The notes beneath the pieces were generated by a model, which ran no database searches, was not told where the DNA came from, and saw only the letters and a list, made by a program, of their open reading frames with translations. Of a stretch of 64,000 nt of DNA, positions 52,009-61,059 are shown one piece after another; position 1 is the first letter of the stretch, and every line of letters begins with the position of its first letter. The position numbers and the translations under genes were made by a program. Source of the DNA: an uncultured Methanobrevibacter sp. (GTDB taxonomy: Archaea > Methanobacteriota > Methanobacteria > Methanobacteriales > Methanobacteriaceae); contig NZ_CADCJB010000002.1 of assembly GCF_902801725.1 (NCBI RefSeq), positions 1 through 64,000 of the forward strand, given 5' to 3'.

Positions 52009-54198
52009 ATGAATAAAAAAAGATTAACCATATCTTTATTAATATTATTAATTCTAATAATATGCACTGGAATTGTTTCAGCACAAGATAACAGAACACA
52101 GAGCATTGAACTTGATGAGATTAATGAAGATATGAAAATTGACGGAAATGAAGAAATATCATTAAGTTCCAATGAAAGCGAACAGACAATTGATGATAAA
52201 AAAGACCCTGATTTCGATATTGAATTTGAGAGCACATTTATACAACACTGCTGGGAATCATCTGAAGGTGGACCTTCTCTTATTATTAATCCAAAATTCG
52301 AGAATATGACCGGTACATTCTCTGTTTCAATTGATGACAAGCATTATACTACTCAGGACGTAACGTATTTTTCAAATCCAATCTGTGAGATTTGGGGAAT
52401 GGACTACAGTTTAGGTGAACATACCATAAAAGTACACTATTCAGGAGATAACAATTACAAAGAACTTACAAAAACACATATTTTCAGTGTCAAACTCATA
52501 GACATTAAAATGGGAAGCGAAGAATACGTAATTGGAAATAATTGGATTAGTATAGACATGGTTCCAAAAGCTTCAGGAACTGCAACTTTATATATCAATG
52601 GTGAAAAAAAGAAAACAATAAATATAAAACCTTTAGATGATGAAATGGCCGATTTTGGCTTTTCCAATTTTGTTTATATAAAGTTTGACGAGTTTGTTAA
52701 ATTTGGTGAAACCTACAATGTTACCGTGAAATTTGATGGTAAAAACAATGGAAAAACCTTAAAAGCTTCCAAAAGTGGAAAAATTAGTTCAGTGACTTAT
52801 CCTATGGAAATTTGCCTATTTGAGGATTATGAATATGGTGTTGACAATAGGATTACCATTACTACACCAAAAGATCTCATTAAAGAAAAAATTAATGTAT
52901 TTATCGATAATGAAAAGGTTGAGGTTTATCAAAAAAACAATAAGGAATACAATCCATATAAATATAATTACAAACCGGATACTTATGATGACAACCCATA
53001 TACATATTATGTAAAAATTAAGGATTATAAAGTCGGAACACACAGCATTAGAGTAAACTATGCCGGAGATAGCAAATATCCTTCAAAATCAGTGAATACT
53101 ACTTTTAAAGTAACTGCTAAAATTAACATGAACTTCTACACCCTATTATATAATTCATCAAAACCTGTTTCATTGAACCTGCCTAGTGATGCTGCAGGCA
53201 ACTTAACAGTTTATATTGGTAAAGCCAATGAAAACTATGAATTATATGAAAGCTATGAATTATATGAAAGTAAAGCATTGATTAACGGATCTGCAAAAAT
53301 TAATATTAACGGAGCCCATGTTGGATACTACCTTGTTAAAGTGACATATGACGGAAACTATGAAATTGAAAACATTACAGATTACAGAATAGAAGTTAAA
53401 CCAATCATATCATTTCCGAAATCAATGATTTGGGGTGAAAATAAATACATTACAATCCAAGCAGATAGTCAGGATAACGGAACATTATATTTCTACGTAT
53501 CCTGGGGAAAACTCTACAAACAGGTAAAGCTTGTTAATGGAAGTGCAAAAATTTCACTTAAGGACATGCCTATCGGAAATCACTATGAGGGAGAAACCAA
53601 CATTATATACAACAATAGCAACTATGAAATTGTACTTTGGGAGTATTGTTTATTTGTAAAACCGAAAATGATATTATCCGGACCCGATAGCATATACTAT
53701 AGTAATAACGCATATTATGCCATGAAAGTTTATGGAACTAACGGAAAAGTAGTTTCAAATAAATATGTGACAATTAAAATTGGCAGGCAAAGCTTTAAAG
53801 TAAAAACCAATACCCAAGGAGTAGCTAAGATTAAAATACCATATACAAAAGTTACAGTTGGAAAATTCACAGTCAGGTTAATCTATAATGACTTTTCCAT
53901 TTCCAAAATATTAACAGTAAAACAAGTGTTAACACTTAAAAGAGTAAACGTTAAAAAATCTGCTAAAAGACTAGTATTGACTGCAACGCTTAAAAAAGGA
54001 AATACTGCCATTAAATCAAAAGTGATAACCTTCAAATTTAATGGAAAAACCTACAATAAAAGAACCAACTCAAGAGGAATAGCAAAAATAATCATTAACT
54101 CCAACATGCTTAAAAAACTTAAAGTAGGAAAGAACTTTACCTATCAAGCAACATACCTAAAAAATACTGTAAAACAAACCGTTAAGATTAAAAAATAA
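52009..54198 (+). CDS. secreted adhesin-like protein with Ig-like repeats
   Basis: 729 aa. Signal peptide (RLTISLLILLILIICTGIVSA), an acidic spacer, then about six Ig-like domains recognised by G-x-H-x-I/V-x-V-x-Y-x-G-D endings (GEHTIKVHYSGDNNY, GTHSIRVNYAGDSKY). Near the C-terminus is TNTQGVAKIKIP and a lysine-rich end (NTVKQTVKIKK). No membrane anchor. It diverges in repeat type from the minus-strand paralogues, resembling bacterial Ig-like group 3. Likely cell-surface attachment. Confidence 0.87.
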   Translation: MNKKRLTISLLILLILIICTGIVSAQDNRTQSIELDEINEDMKIDGNEEISLSSNESEQTIDDKKDPDFDIEFESTFIQHCWESSEGGPSLIINPKFENMTGTFSVSIDDKHYTTQDVTYFSNPICEIWGMDYSLGEHTIKVHYSGDNNYKELTKTHIFSVKLIDIKMGSEEYVIGNNWISIDMVPKASGTATLYINGEKKKTINIKPLDDEMADFGFSNFVYIKFDEFVKFGETYNVTVKFDGKNNGKTLKASKSGKISSVTYPMEICLFEDYEYGVDNRITITTPKDLIKEKINVFIDNEKVEVYQKNNKEYNPYKYNYKPDTYDDNPYTYYVKIKDYKVGTHSIRVNYAGDSKYPSKSVNTTFKVTAKINMNFYTLLYNSSKPVSLNLPSDAAGNLTVYIGKANENYELYESYELYESKALINGSAKININGAHVGYYLVKVTYDGNYEIENITDYRIEVKPIISFPKSMIWGENKYITIQADSQDNGTLYFYVSWGKLYKQVKLVNGSAKISLKDMPIGNHYEGETNIIYNNSNYEIVLWEYCLFVKPKMILSGPDSIYYSNNAYYAMKVYGTNGKVVSNKYVTIKIGRQSFKVKTNTQGVAKIKIPYTKVTVGKFTVRLIYNDFSISKILTVKQVLTLKRVNVKKSAKRLVLTATLKKGNTAIKSKVITFKFNGKTYNKRTNSRGIAKIIINSNMLKKLKVGKNFTYQATYLKNTVKQTVKIKK
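53236..53271 (+). repeat. 18-bp tandem duplication in the 729-aa adhesin-like gene
   Basis: tatgaattatatgaaag plus one variable base, twice (53236-53253, 53254-53271), giving YELYES twice in frame. Confidence 0.9.
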
Positions 54199-54365
54199 GG
54201 ATTAACAATCTTTATTATTTAATTTTTTAAAACAGATTCCACTTTAAAATAAATCTCAAATCAAAAAGAATGAAAACTGAAATACGTTTTATTAATATGG
54301 AATCGGAAATCTGGAAATTGCCCTGAAGGTAAATACAAAAAAATACACTGATATGCTAAGAATAA

Positions 54366-55625
54366 CAATGGAAAGGCCGTCAGCAAGGTCAGGGATGCAA
54401 GGACAAGTACAGGAAGTATGTGATGGAGGGAAACAAGATCATTCCCGGCGCATCTTCAATCAACTTTGATGAGATTTCCAAAAAGCGTATATATGATTCA
54501 ATTAATAACTCTTCATTTTCAAAGGTCGCATTGTTTAAGGAAAAGTACAATCAATTAAAATATAAGTTGGGAAGAATCCCTTCATTATATGACTTCGCAA
54601 TTAAAGGAGAATTCAATCCTGAAATAATCCTCAATCACAACAAGTTCGACACCTACCACACCTTCCTTGAATATGTCGAGGACGGCTACTCCTCACAGCT
54701 TTCAGAAGCCGAACTTGCACCGCTGAGATTCATAACCAAAAAGCTCATCAAGGGAATAAGGCCCCACGAGCTTGTGATATTGAGTTGCCTTTTATATAAT
54801 AAGTGTTTCACAATCAATCAGGTTGAAAGGTACCTCTATGAAACATATGGCCTTGAAGACCAGTTCGAATCGATTAAAAGCGCAGTCAATGTCCTGAGCA
54901 TGAACTTCTACCGGAAAGAAACAAGCGACGACTATCAGGCAAACACCATACAGTTCATCACTGATGATGACATCGATATCGAAAGGCTCTACTTCAACTT
55001 CGATAAAGACGTTTACGATGACCTGAAAAGCAATGGGGATTACAGGTTTGAAATGTCCGATTCATTCAGGGCAGCAACAGCAAATCCCGTCTGCTTAAAT
55101 CATATCAGGGATGCAATCAGATACGGATTCTACAAGTATGCCAATGTCTACGGTGATGAAAAGCCCTTCAAATGGTATGAGAAATACTCAAGGGAAGACG
55201 TCCTGAGGATTCTCAACTGGGAAAGGTTCATGAACGGACAGAACATTGGGGGATACAAGATAAAATACGACACCTGTCCGATTTTCGTAACCTACAACAA
55301 GGCAGAAGACATTTCACAGACCATCAACTACGAGGATCACTTCATAACAAAGGACACCTTCAACTGGATGAGCAGAAACAACAGGAAAACATCTTCGCCT
55401 GAACTGGAACCGTTAATAAACTACAATGGTGTAAACACACAGCTCTTTATTCAAAAAAGCAACGACGAGGGAATTGAGTTCTACTACATCGGCAAGCTGA
55501 CTCCATTGAAGTATAAACAGGTCTACAGAAACATAAACGGCAAGGACCAGCCTATAGTCAACTTCAAGTTCAGGATTGACCATGAGGTTAAGGATGAGCT
55601 GTACTCTTATTTTGTAAACGATTAA
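54366..55625 (+). pseudogene. C-terminal remnant of a DUF3427 DEAD/DEAH-box helicase
   Basis: About 400 residues from ATG 54423 (MEGNKIIPGASSINFDEISK) to the stop at 55625. The frame stays open upstream to 54366 with sequence that looks like a continuation (CKDKYRKYV). The C-terminal half (YSREDVLRILNWERFMNGQN, ISQTINYEDHFITKD, FYYIGKLTPLKYKQV) matches DUF3427, which normally ends a helicase of about 1000 aa, often with an N-terminal PLD nuclease. Those parts are missing, so this is a truncated gene; it might still be translated. G+C-rich codons (AAG, AAC, GAC) differ from the core genes. Confidence 0.75.
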
Positions 55626-55639
55626 AAAAAGAAATCAAA

Positions 55640-55662
55640 AATGCTTGGTTAAACCAAACATT
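55640..55662. terminator. hairpin between convergent helicase remnant and 210-aa protein
   Basis: aatgcttggtt and aaccaaacatt pair with one c/a mismatch around a single-base loop. Confidence 0.4.
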
Positions 55663-55685
55663 CCATTTTGCGCAACTCGAATGCG

Positions 55686-56318
55686 CTATGCACTAAATCC
55701 CTTGACAAGCCTATATGTCCCGTAACCCAAAGGAATCAGTGAAACCAACGTCAATGCTTCGCTGCTGTTTGTGAATCTCAATACGTAATGTCCGCTGAGT
55801 CCCATAATCAAAAGCAATGAGCCGATTATAATATAATAAACTCCAGCATATTTTGACTGCTTTTTTACGTATCGGTTTTTCTTTTTTCCGTATTCCTTGC
55901 TGTCATAGATGTCAACGGAATCGCTTTTAACGGATTCGTATGATGCAGATCTTGTGTATTCCTTTTCAAGGATGTCTGTGAGTTCATTGAAAAGCTCCTG
56001 CAGAGCCTGATCGGATCGTATCACCTTGACGTACATATAAATTAGGGTTCCGTTATCCTGGTCGGATTCAAGCGTTGAATATCCTTTGAATGTCGGACCT
56101 CCTGTCCAGATTGATTTCTTAGCTCCGAATAGCACAGATTTTGAATCGGGGTCTTTCTCAAAAAGAATTCCGTGGTTAATTCTTTCATGCAGCCTTAGCA
56201 GTGCTCCATACACGTCGTCAATTCTGTATGGAACCAGCAGGCTGTTTTCAGAAACCGTTCCCTTGTGTTCGTCTATTCTTTTCATCCAATCGTCTTTCAA
56301 TTCCTGTGTGATGACCAT
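55686..56318 (-). CDS. membrane-associated protein of unknown function
   Basis: 210 aa from ATG 56318, nine bases inside an open frame that begins with a GTG within the ribosome site AAGGAGTG. The N-terminal 130 residues are soluble and alpha/beta-like (SLLVPYRIDDVYGALLRLHE, LIYMYVKVIRSDQALQELFN); a lysine-rich linker precedes two C-terminal membrane helices. No domain recognised; a soluble sensor or scaffold held at the membrane is a guess. Confidence 0.72.
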   Translation of the reverse strand: MVITQELKDDWMKRIDEHKGTVSENSLLVPYRIDDVYGALLRLHERINHGILFEKDPDSKSVLFGAKKSIWTGGPTFKGYSTLESDQDNGTLIYMYVKVIRSDQALQELFNELTDILEKEYTRSASYESVKSDSVDIYDSKEYGKKKNRYVKKQSKYAGVYYIIIGSLLLIMGLSGHYVLRFTNSSEALTLVSLIPLGYGTYRLVKGFSA

Positions 56319-56381
56319 AATTGACACTCCTTTAATGTGATATATGTCTGTATAGGTTAATAAGTCGATTAAATGAAATCA

Positions 56382-56425
56382 TTTAAAAAAAAGAAATTGA
56401 AATGTCCGGATTTGAACCGAACATT
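56382..56425 (-). terminator. hairpin plus T-run after the 642-aa adhesin-like gene
   Basis: aatgtccgg (56401-56409) and ccgaacatt (56417-56425) pair in the minus transcript (one G-U) with loop TTCAAAT; TTTCTTTTTTTT follows. The stop codon overlaps the stem. The stem-loop also looks like a tRNA T-arm. Confidence 0.65.
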
Positions 56426-58353
56426 TATACTCTGAATTCTGCTGTGCAAGGCTTGTGGGTGCTGTCTCCGGCATATGTCACCACAACCACCATTGATGAG
56501 TAGTCTGAGCTGTGGGATGTTGGGGATATGGTAAATTCCGTATTGGCATCGCCTGTCTCGACACCGCTGCATTTCACTCCGTTGGATAGTTTAAGCTGCA
56601 CTTCGAGTTTTCCGTTCACTTGATTGCCGTTTGAGTCAAGCAGATTGAATGTTGCGCTTAATGATGAGAGCGCCCCTCCAATGACTTTTCTCATGGAATT
56701 TTTGCCGGTGATGTGTGTTTCAACCTGTTTTTGCTCGATTTTTATTGAACTTTTTGCGGTTGCACCGGTGTATTTTGCAGTTTTGCCAACATTGACAACG
56801 ACATTATGGACTCCTTTGGCCAGTGAGGCTGTGGAGATGCTTGCAACTCCGGCAGAGTTTGTCTTGACGTTGTAAGTCTTATAGCCGTTTCCGGTATAGA
56901 CTTTCACGCTCACTTTAACTCCGGCCATTCCCTTTCCGGACTCCTTGTTTTGAACGGTGGCCTTGAATGTTCCTGTATTTGGGCTGTTTGTCACTTCAGG
57001 TGCAACGATTCTTAGGGCTGCCTTTGAAACCTTAACTGAACTTGCCTTTTGAGTGGCTGTAACAAATTTCTTGTCTTTTACGCTTGCGACAATCTTGTGG
57101 GTTCCCAAAGAAAGTGCTGATGCGGAGTATCTTGCAATTCCTTTGGCGTCACTTGTCACTGTAACGGTCTTGCATTTCTTGCCTGTGTAGACCTTCAGTG
57201 TCAGCCTGACGTTAGGCATGACCTTTTTGGTCTTTGCATTTAAAACCTTCACCTGGAATTGCTTTCCTGATGCGTAGGTGGTTGAAAGCTTGTAAGGGGT
57301 TAAAACCGCTGAAGCCTTTGTGATCTTTATGCCAGTCCCCTTGGCGGGTGTTGACTTTGCTGAAACGGCACTGGCGCTTGCCCAGTATGTTCCCGGTGCG
57401 AAAGGCACTGTATAGGTGGCAATTCCCTTGGCGTTGGTGGTAACTGTGGCGGACTTGCCGTTTGAGAACGTGATTTTCACTTTCTGATTTGCCATGGCCT
57501 CATTTTTAGGTGTTGTCATTAAAACCTTGAGGACAACGCCCTGATAATATGTTCCGCTTTTTGTAAGCTTAAGCAATGCTGTGCTCTTGGGCATTGTCAC
57601 CGGTATCTTGTAGATGCTGCAGGACTTCGCATTGGCACCGTCAATTATCCTGACGGTTGTATTCAATGTTGCTGGCCTGTTTTCTCCATTGTATGTGACA
57701 TTTCCATTCATCAAAAGGCCTTCATCCGTTTTGAATCCGATCATCATGTAAAACTGTCCTGTAAACTTTGAGGGAACCTTGTAGACTGCAATGCCCTTTG
57801 AATTTGTGGTTACTGTGGCAAAGTCGTTGATGTCTCCTGTGGTTGCGAGTTTAGAATCGCAATCCTGGGATGCAAGCTTTTCGTCACTTGAAGCCTTCAA
57901 ATCTTCGTTGAATGCATAAGCCATGACGTTCAGCTCGACATTTGCCAGGCCGACATCATCCTCTTCGGTTGCCAATCTGATTTTGACCTCGTCATCGCCA
58001 TAGCTTTTCGGATAGTCGGTAATCTCTATCTTTAATTTGGCATCTATGCGCTCATCATATGTGTAGTCAGAAGGGTCATCTTCATCATAGGGGTAGTCAT
58101 CCTCATAATCTTCTTCATCGTCCCAGTAATCTTCATCATCATCCCAATTGTCATCTGAATCATCATCGATGTCATCGTCGTCCATTGTCAATATTCCGTT
58201 TTGAGCATCATCATTTGCAACAGGTTCTATGCTGTTAAAGGTCTCGTTAACAGTCGAAACCTGATTCTCCATACTGTCTGTTGCACTGACAGCAGAAACA
58301 GCAAGTAAACTTGTAAGGATGATAGCTATCATCATGATTTTTTTGTTAAACAT
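56425..58353 (-). CDS. secreted adhesin-like protein with an acidic Tyr-rich segment
   Basis: 642 aa. Signal peptide (KKIMMIAIILTSLLAVSAVSA), then a striking run of Asp, Glu, Trp and Tyr from about residue 57 to 100 (DDDDIDDDSDDNWDDDEDYW). A domain shared with the 584-aa paralogue follows (IEITDYPKSYGDDEVKIRLA), then Ig-like repeats (TNAKGIATYTVPFAPGTYWA, SDAKGIARYSASALSLGTHK, TNSAGVASISTASLAKGVHN). No C-terminal anchor. The acidic segment may bind cations or basic surfaces. Confidence 0.88.
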   Translation of the reverse strand: MFNKKIMMIAIILTSLLAVSAVSATDSMENQVSTVNETFNSIEPVANDDAQNGILTMDDDDIDDDSDDNWDDDEDYWDDEEDYEDDYPYDEDDPSDYTYDERIDAKLKIEITDYPKSYGDDEVKIRLATEEDDVGLANVELNVMAYAFNEDLKASSDEKLASQDCDSKLATTGDINDFATVTTNSKGIAVYKVPSKFTGQFYMMIGFKTDEGLLMNGNVTYNGENRPATLNTTVRIIDGANAKSCSIYKIPVTMPKSTALLKLTKSGTYYQGVVLKVLMTTPKNEAMANQKVKITFSNGKSATVTTNAKGIATYTVPFAPGTYWASASAVSAKSTPAKGTGIKITKASAVLTPYKLSTTYASGKQFQVKVLNAKTKKVMPNVRLTLKVYTGKKCKTVTVTSDAKGIARYSASALSLGTHKIVASVKDKKFVTATQKASSVKVSKAALRIVAPEVTNSPNTGTFKATVQNKESGKGMAGVKVSVKVYTGNGYKTYNVKTNSAGVASISTASLAKGVHNVVVNVGKTAKYTGATAKSSIKIEQKQVETHITGKNSMRKVIGGALSSLSATFNLLDSNGNQVNGKLEVQLKLSNGVKCSGVETGDANTEFTISPTSHSSDYSSMVVVVTYAGDSTHKPCTAEFRV

Positions 58354-58471
58354 GATATTGTATTTGTAATTCTACATTATTAAGTTAATTAAATAAAATG
58401 TTTTCATTGAAAATATTCATTTTATTTTTGAAGTAGAAAATAATATTTACTTTCTTTTTTAAAGTAATTTT

Positions 58472-59191
58472 ATGAATGATTTATTTGACAATTTTGGAAG
58501 AATCCAAAAAAATGACCCTGAATTTCATGAATTATTTAGGAACTTTGCATTTGGTGAAGTGTTTGAGTATTCAACATTGCCTGAAAAAGAATCTATTTTG
58601 GTGATTTTAGCCAGTTTGATTGCATGCCAGTCTCCAAAAGCATTTAAAAAGATTTTAATTTCAGCTTTAGATAAGGATGTAACTCCTGTGGAAGTTAAGG
58701 AATTGCTATATCAGTCAGTTCCCTACGTTGGCTTTGGCCGAGCTCATAACTTTTTTGGAGTTGTGATTAAGGTATTCGATAAAAAAGGAATAAAAATGCC
58801 TTTGGATGGGAAATCCAATACGGATTCTGGAAATAGGTATGAAAAGGGACGTGAACTTCAAGAAAGATATTTTGGTGTTGAAAACATTCAAATGATGAGA
58901 AATTCCACTCCTGAAGACCAAAAACATTTTAACACTTTTTTAGAAGGTTTTTGCTTCGGTGATTTTTACACCCGTGATGGATTGGATGACCGGCAAAGAG
59001 AACTGATAACATTCGTCTTTATTGCTACTTTGGGTGGATGTGAAAATCAGTTAAGGGGCCATACTCAAGGAAATTTGGCAGTAGGCAATTCAAAAGAGGA
59101 TTTGATTTCAGCAATCACTGTCATAATGCCATATATCGGTTTTCCAAGAACTCTCAATGCATTGTCCATTGTTAATGAAATAGTTGAATAG
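58472..59191 (+). CDS. carboxymuconolactone decarboxylase-like protein, two domains
   Basis: 239 aa with two CMD/AhpD-like helical domains (SILVILASLIACQSPKAFKK then LLYQSVPYVGFGRA; and LITFVFIATLGGCENQLRGH then MPYIGFPRTLNA). The second keeps a Cys and His as in gamma-carboxymuconolactone decarboxylases; the first looks degenerate. Such proteins in methanogens are often redox-related. Substrate unknown. Confidence 0.88.
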   Translation: MNDLFDNFGRIQKNDPEFHELFRNFAFGEVFEYSTLPEKESILVILASLIACQSPKAFKKILISALDKDVTPVEVKELLYQSVPYVGFGRAHNFFGVVIKVFDKKGIKMPLDGKSNTDSGNRYEKGRELQERYFGVENIQMMRNSTPEDQKHFNTFLEGFCFGDFYTRDGLDDRQRELITFVFIATLGGCENQLRGHTQGNLAVGNSKEDLISAITVIMPYIGFPRTLNALSIVNEIVE

Positions 59192-59238
59192 CTAACTATA
59201 TATACTATCAACCCACTATTTAATCAAGAGGTGATTTC

Positions 59239-60624
59239 ATGATATACAAATGCACTGTTTGTGGTCACATACATAATGAGGAAGCGACAGGAATTCTGCT
59301 TAAGAATTTGGAAAAATGTCCTATTTGTTCCCAGGATATTTCTAAATTTGTGAGGGTAGAAAATTCTAGGTCAAGTGAAAATCAGGAAATCAATGATTCC
59401 GATCTTTCCTACGATAAGAAATATGCAAAAAGTGATAAGGATATCAGGCAAATGGATGCAATTCACCAAATGGCCATTACGGGTGAATCAATTGTATCTG
59501 CAATGTATACCAATTTGCCAATGCCTAACTGGGATGATATACTTATTTTGGGAAATCAGCTGAATCCGCAGCCTTTGGAAAGCACTGTAGAAGTTGACGC
59601 CCAGACGGTCATTGGCAAAACCGCAAGAAAACCATTGGTTATTGAAAGTCCAATCTACATTACTCACATGTCTTTCGGTGCACTTTCAAGAGAAACAAAA
59701 ATCGCACTTGCCAAAGGAGGGGCTGCCGTTAAAACCGCCCAATGCAGCGGTGAAGGAGGAATACTTCCTGAAGAAATGGAAAATTCATACAGATATATTT
59801 TCGAATATGTTCCAAACAAATATTCGGCAACTGAGGAAAATTTAAGGAATGCTGATGCAGTCGAAATTAAGATTGGCCAGTCTACAAAACCTGGTCTTGG
59901 AGGTCAATTGCAGGGTGAAAAGGTAACTTCAGAAATTGCAGAAATCAGAGGCAAACCTTTAGGCGAGGACATTCACTCTCCAGCAACAATTCCTGAAGTT
60001 AACTCAAAAGAGGACTTGAAAGAGTTGGTTGATGATTTAAGAAAACGTTCTCGGGGCAGGCCAATCGGACTTAAATTCGCAGCCGGAAAAATTGAAGATG
60101 ACTTGAGTCATGTTCTATATGCCGAACCGGATTTCATTACAATTGATGGTCGTGGCGGATCAACAGGAGCCAGTCCAAAATTAATAAGGGATTCAACATC
60201 AGTTCCAACTATTTTCGCATTATCAAGAGCCCGCAAATATCTGGATGAACATGAAAGTGAAATTGATTTGACTATAACTGGAGGTTTGCGCGTTTCATCT
60301 GATTTTGCAAAGGCATTGGCTATGGGTGCTAATGCAGTAGCCGTTGGAACCGCTGCAATGATTGCGGCAGCATGTCAGCAATATAAGATTTGTGATACTG
60401 GTGACTGTCCTGTTGGAGTTGCAACTCAGGATGATGAGCTAAGAAAAAGGCTTAAGATTGAAACTGCTGCAAAAAGAGTTGAAAATTATCTTAAAGTTTC
60501 AACAGAAGAGTTGAAAACTTTTGCAAGAATTACTGGGCATGATAATGTTCATGAGTTAAATATCAATGATTTGTGTACAATAAATTCGGAGATATCTGAT
60601 TTCACTAACATTAGACATGCTTAA
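59239..60624 (+). CDS. glutamate synthase-like FMN protein with N-terminal rubredoxin-type domain
   Basis: 461 aa. The N-terminal 40 residues hold two CxxC pairs (CTVCG and CPICS) like rubredoxin. Residues from about 100 form the FMN-binding GOGAT large-subunit TIM barrel: ITHMSFGALSRETKIALAKG, QCSGEGGILPEEM, KIGQSTKPGLGGQLQGEKV, GRGGSTGASPKLI and TITGGLRVSSDFAKALAMGA. The Fe-S motif CQQYKICDTGDCPVGVATQ is present. Archaeal proteins of this type are thought to use reduced carriers for glutamate formation or related redox steps. It starts after GAGGTGA. Confidence 0.92.
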   Translation: MIYKCTVCGHIHNEEATGILLKNLEKCPICSQDISKFVRVENSRSSENQEINDSDLSYDKKYAKSDKDIRQMDAIHQMAITGESIVSAMYTNLPMPNWDDILILGNQLNPQPLESTVEVDAQTVIGKTARKPLVIESPIYITHMSFGALSRETKIALAKGGAAVKTAQCSGEGGILPEEMENSYRYIFEYVPNKYSATEENLRNADAVEIKIGQSTKPGLGGQLQGEKVTSEIAEIRGKPLGEDIHSPATIPEVNSKEDLKELVDDLRKRSRGRPIGLKFAAGKIEDDLSHVLYAEPDFITIDGRGGSTGASPKLIRDSTSVPTIFALSRARKYLDEHESEIDLTITGGLRVSSDFAKALAMGANAVAVGTAAMIAAACQQYKICDTGDCPVGVATQDDELRKRLKIETAAKRVENYLKVSTEELKTFARITGHDNVHELNINDLCTINSEISDFTNIRHA

Positions 60625-60634
60625 AAAAAGTTTG

Positions 60635-60659
60635 AGTATTAATGATTATCATTAATACT
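60635..60659. terminator. bidirectional hairpin between the GOGAT-like and PPOX genes
   Basis: Perfect 11-bp arms agtattaatga (60635-60645) and tcattaatact (60649-60659) with a three-base loop; it overlaps the stop of the minus-strand gene. Confidence 0.6.
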
Positions 60660-61059
60660 TAAATTCATATGATTCTTCTACTTCAAACATGTTTCTAATT
60701 TCGGCTGTGGCGTTGTTTAGGAAAAATACACCCATTTCCCAGCCGTTTGCTTTGTATGCTTCAGCAATTTCGGGCATGAGTTCAAAGGCTTTTTCAACAA
60801 CCGCTTCGTTTTTGGTTAAATCTGCAACACCATAATATCTTAAGAAATGTTCTCCGTCCCATGCTGCAATTTCAACATTTGGATTTGCTTGCATTTGTTT
60901 ATAAACTTCTTTGAATGTTCCTACTCCGAAATATATTTTGTCTTCGTACAATAGATGGAAACCTAACGGTCTTACTTTTGGTTTGTCTCCATCAGCGGTT
61001 GCAAGGTAAAATACTTCGGCTTTTGTTATTATTTCATTGATTTTTTCAATATCTGACAT
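60652..61059 (-). CDS. pyridoxamine 5'-phosphate oxidase family protein
   Basis: 135 aa split-barrel flavin-binding protein: KAEVFYLATADGDKPKVRPL and GFHLLYEDKIYFGVGTFKEV at the start, and VEIAAWDGEHFLRYYGVADL in the middle. Family members bind FMN or F420 and reduce varied substrates; this one is too general to name. AGAGGTG lies before ATG 61059. Confidence 0.9.
   Translation of the reverse strand: MSDIEKINEIITKAEVFYLATADGDKPKVRPLGFHLLYEDKIYFGVGTFKEVYKQMQANPNVEIAAWDGEHFLRYYGVADLTKNEAVVEKAFELMPEIAEAYKANGWEMGVFFLNNATAEIRNMFEVEESYEFKY

Noticed and set aside
51972-52340. upstream part of a 160-codon minus-strand frame covering the start of the 729-aa adhesin gene
   Set aside because: Most of it is antisense to a clear signal peptide and acidic spacer. 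Only its last 36 codons look like a real signal-peptide fragment and are listed separately.
56401-56425. tRNA gene on the minus strand
   Set aside because: Only a T-arm-like stem-loop is present; there is no acceptor, D or anticodon arm in the adjoining adhesin coding sequence.
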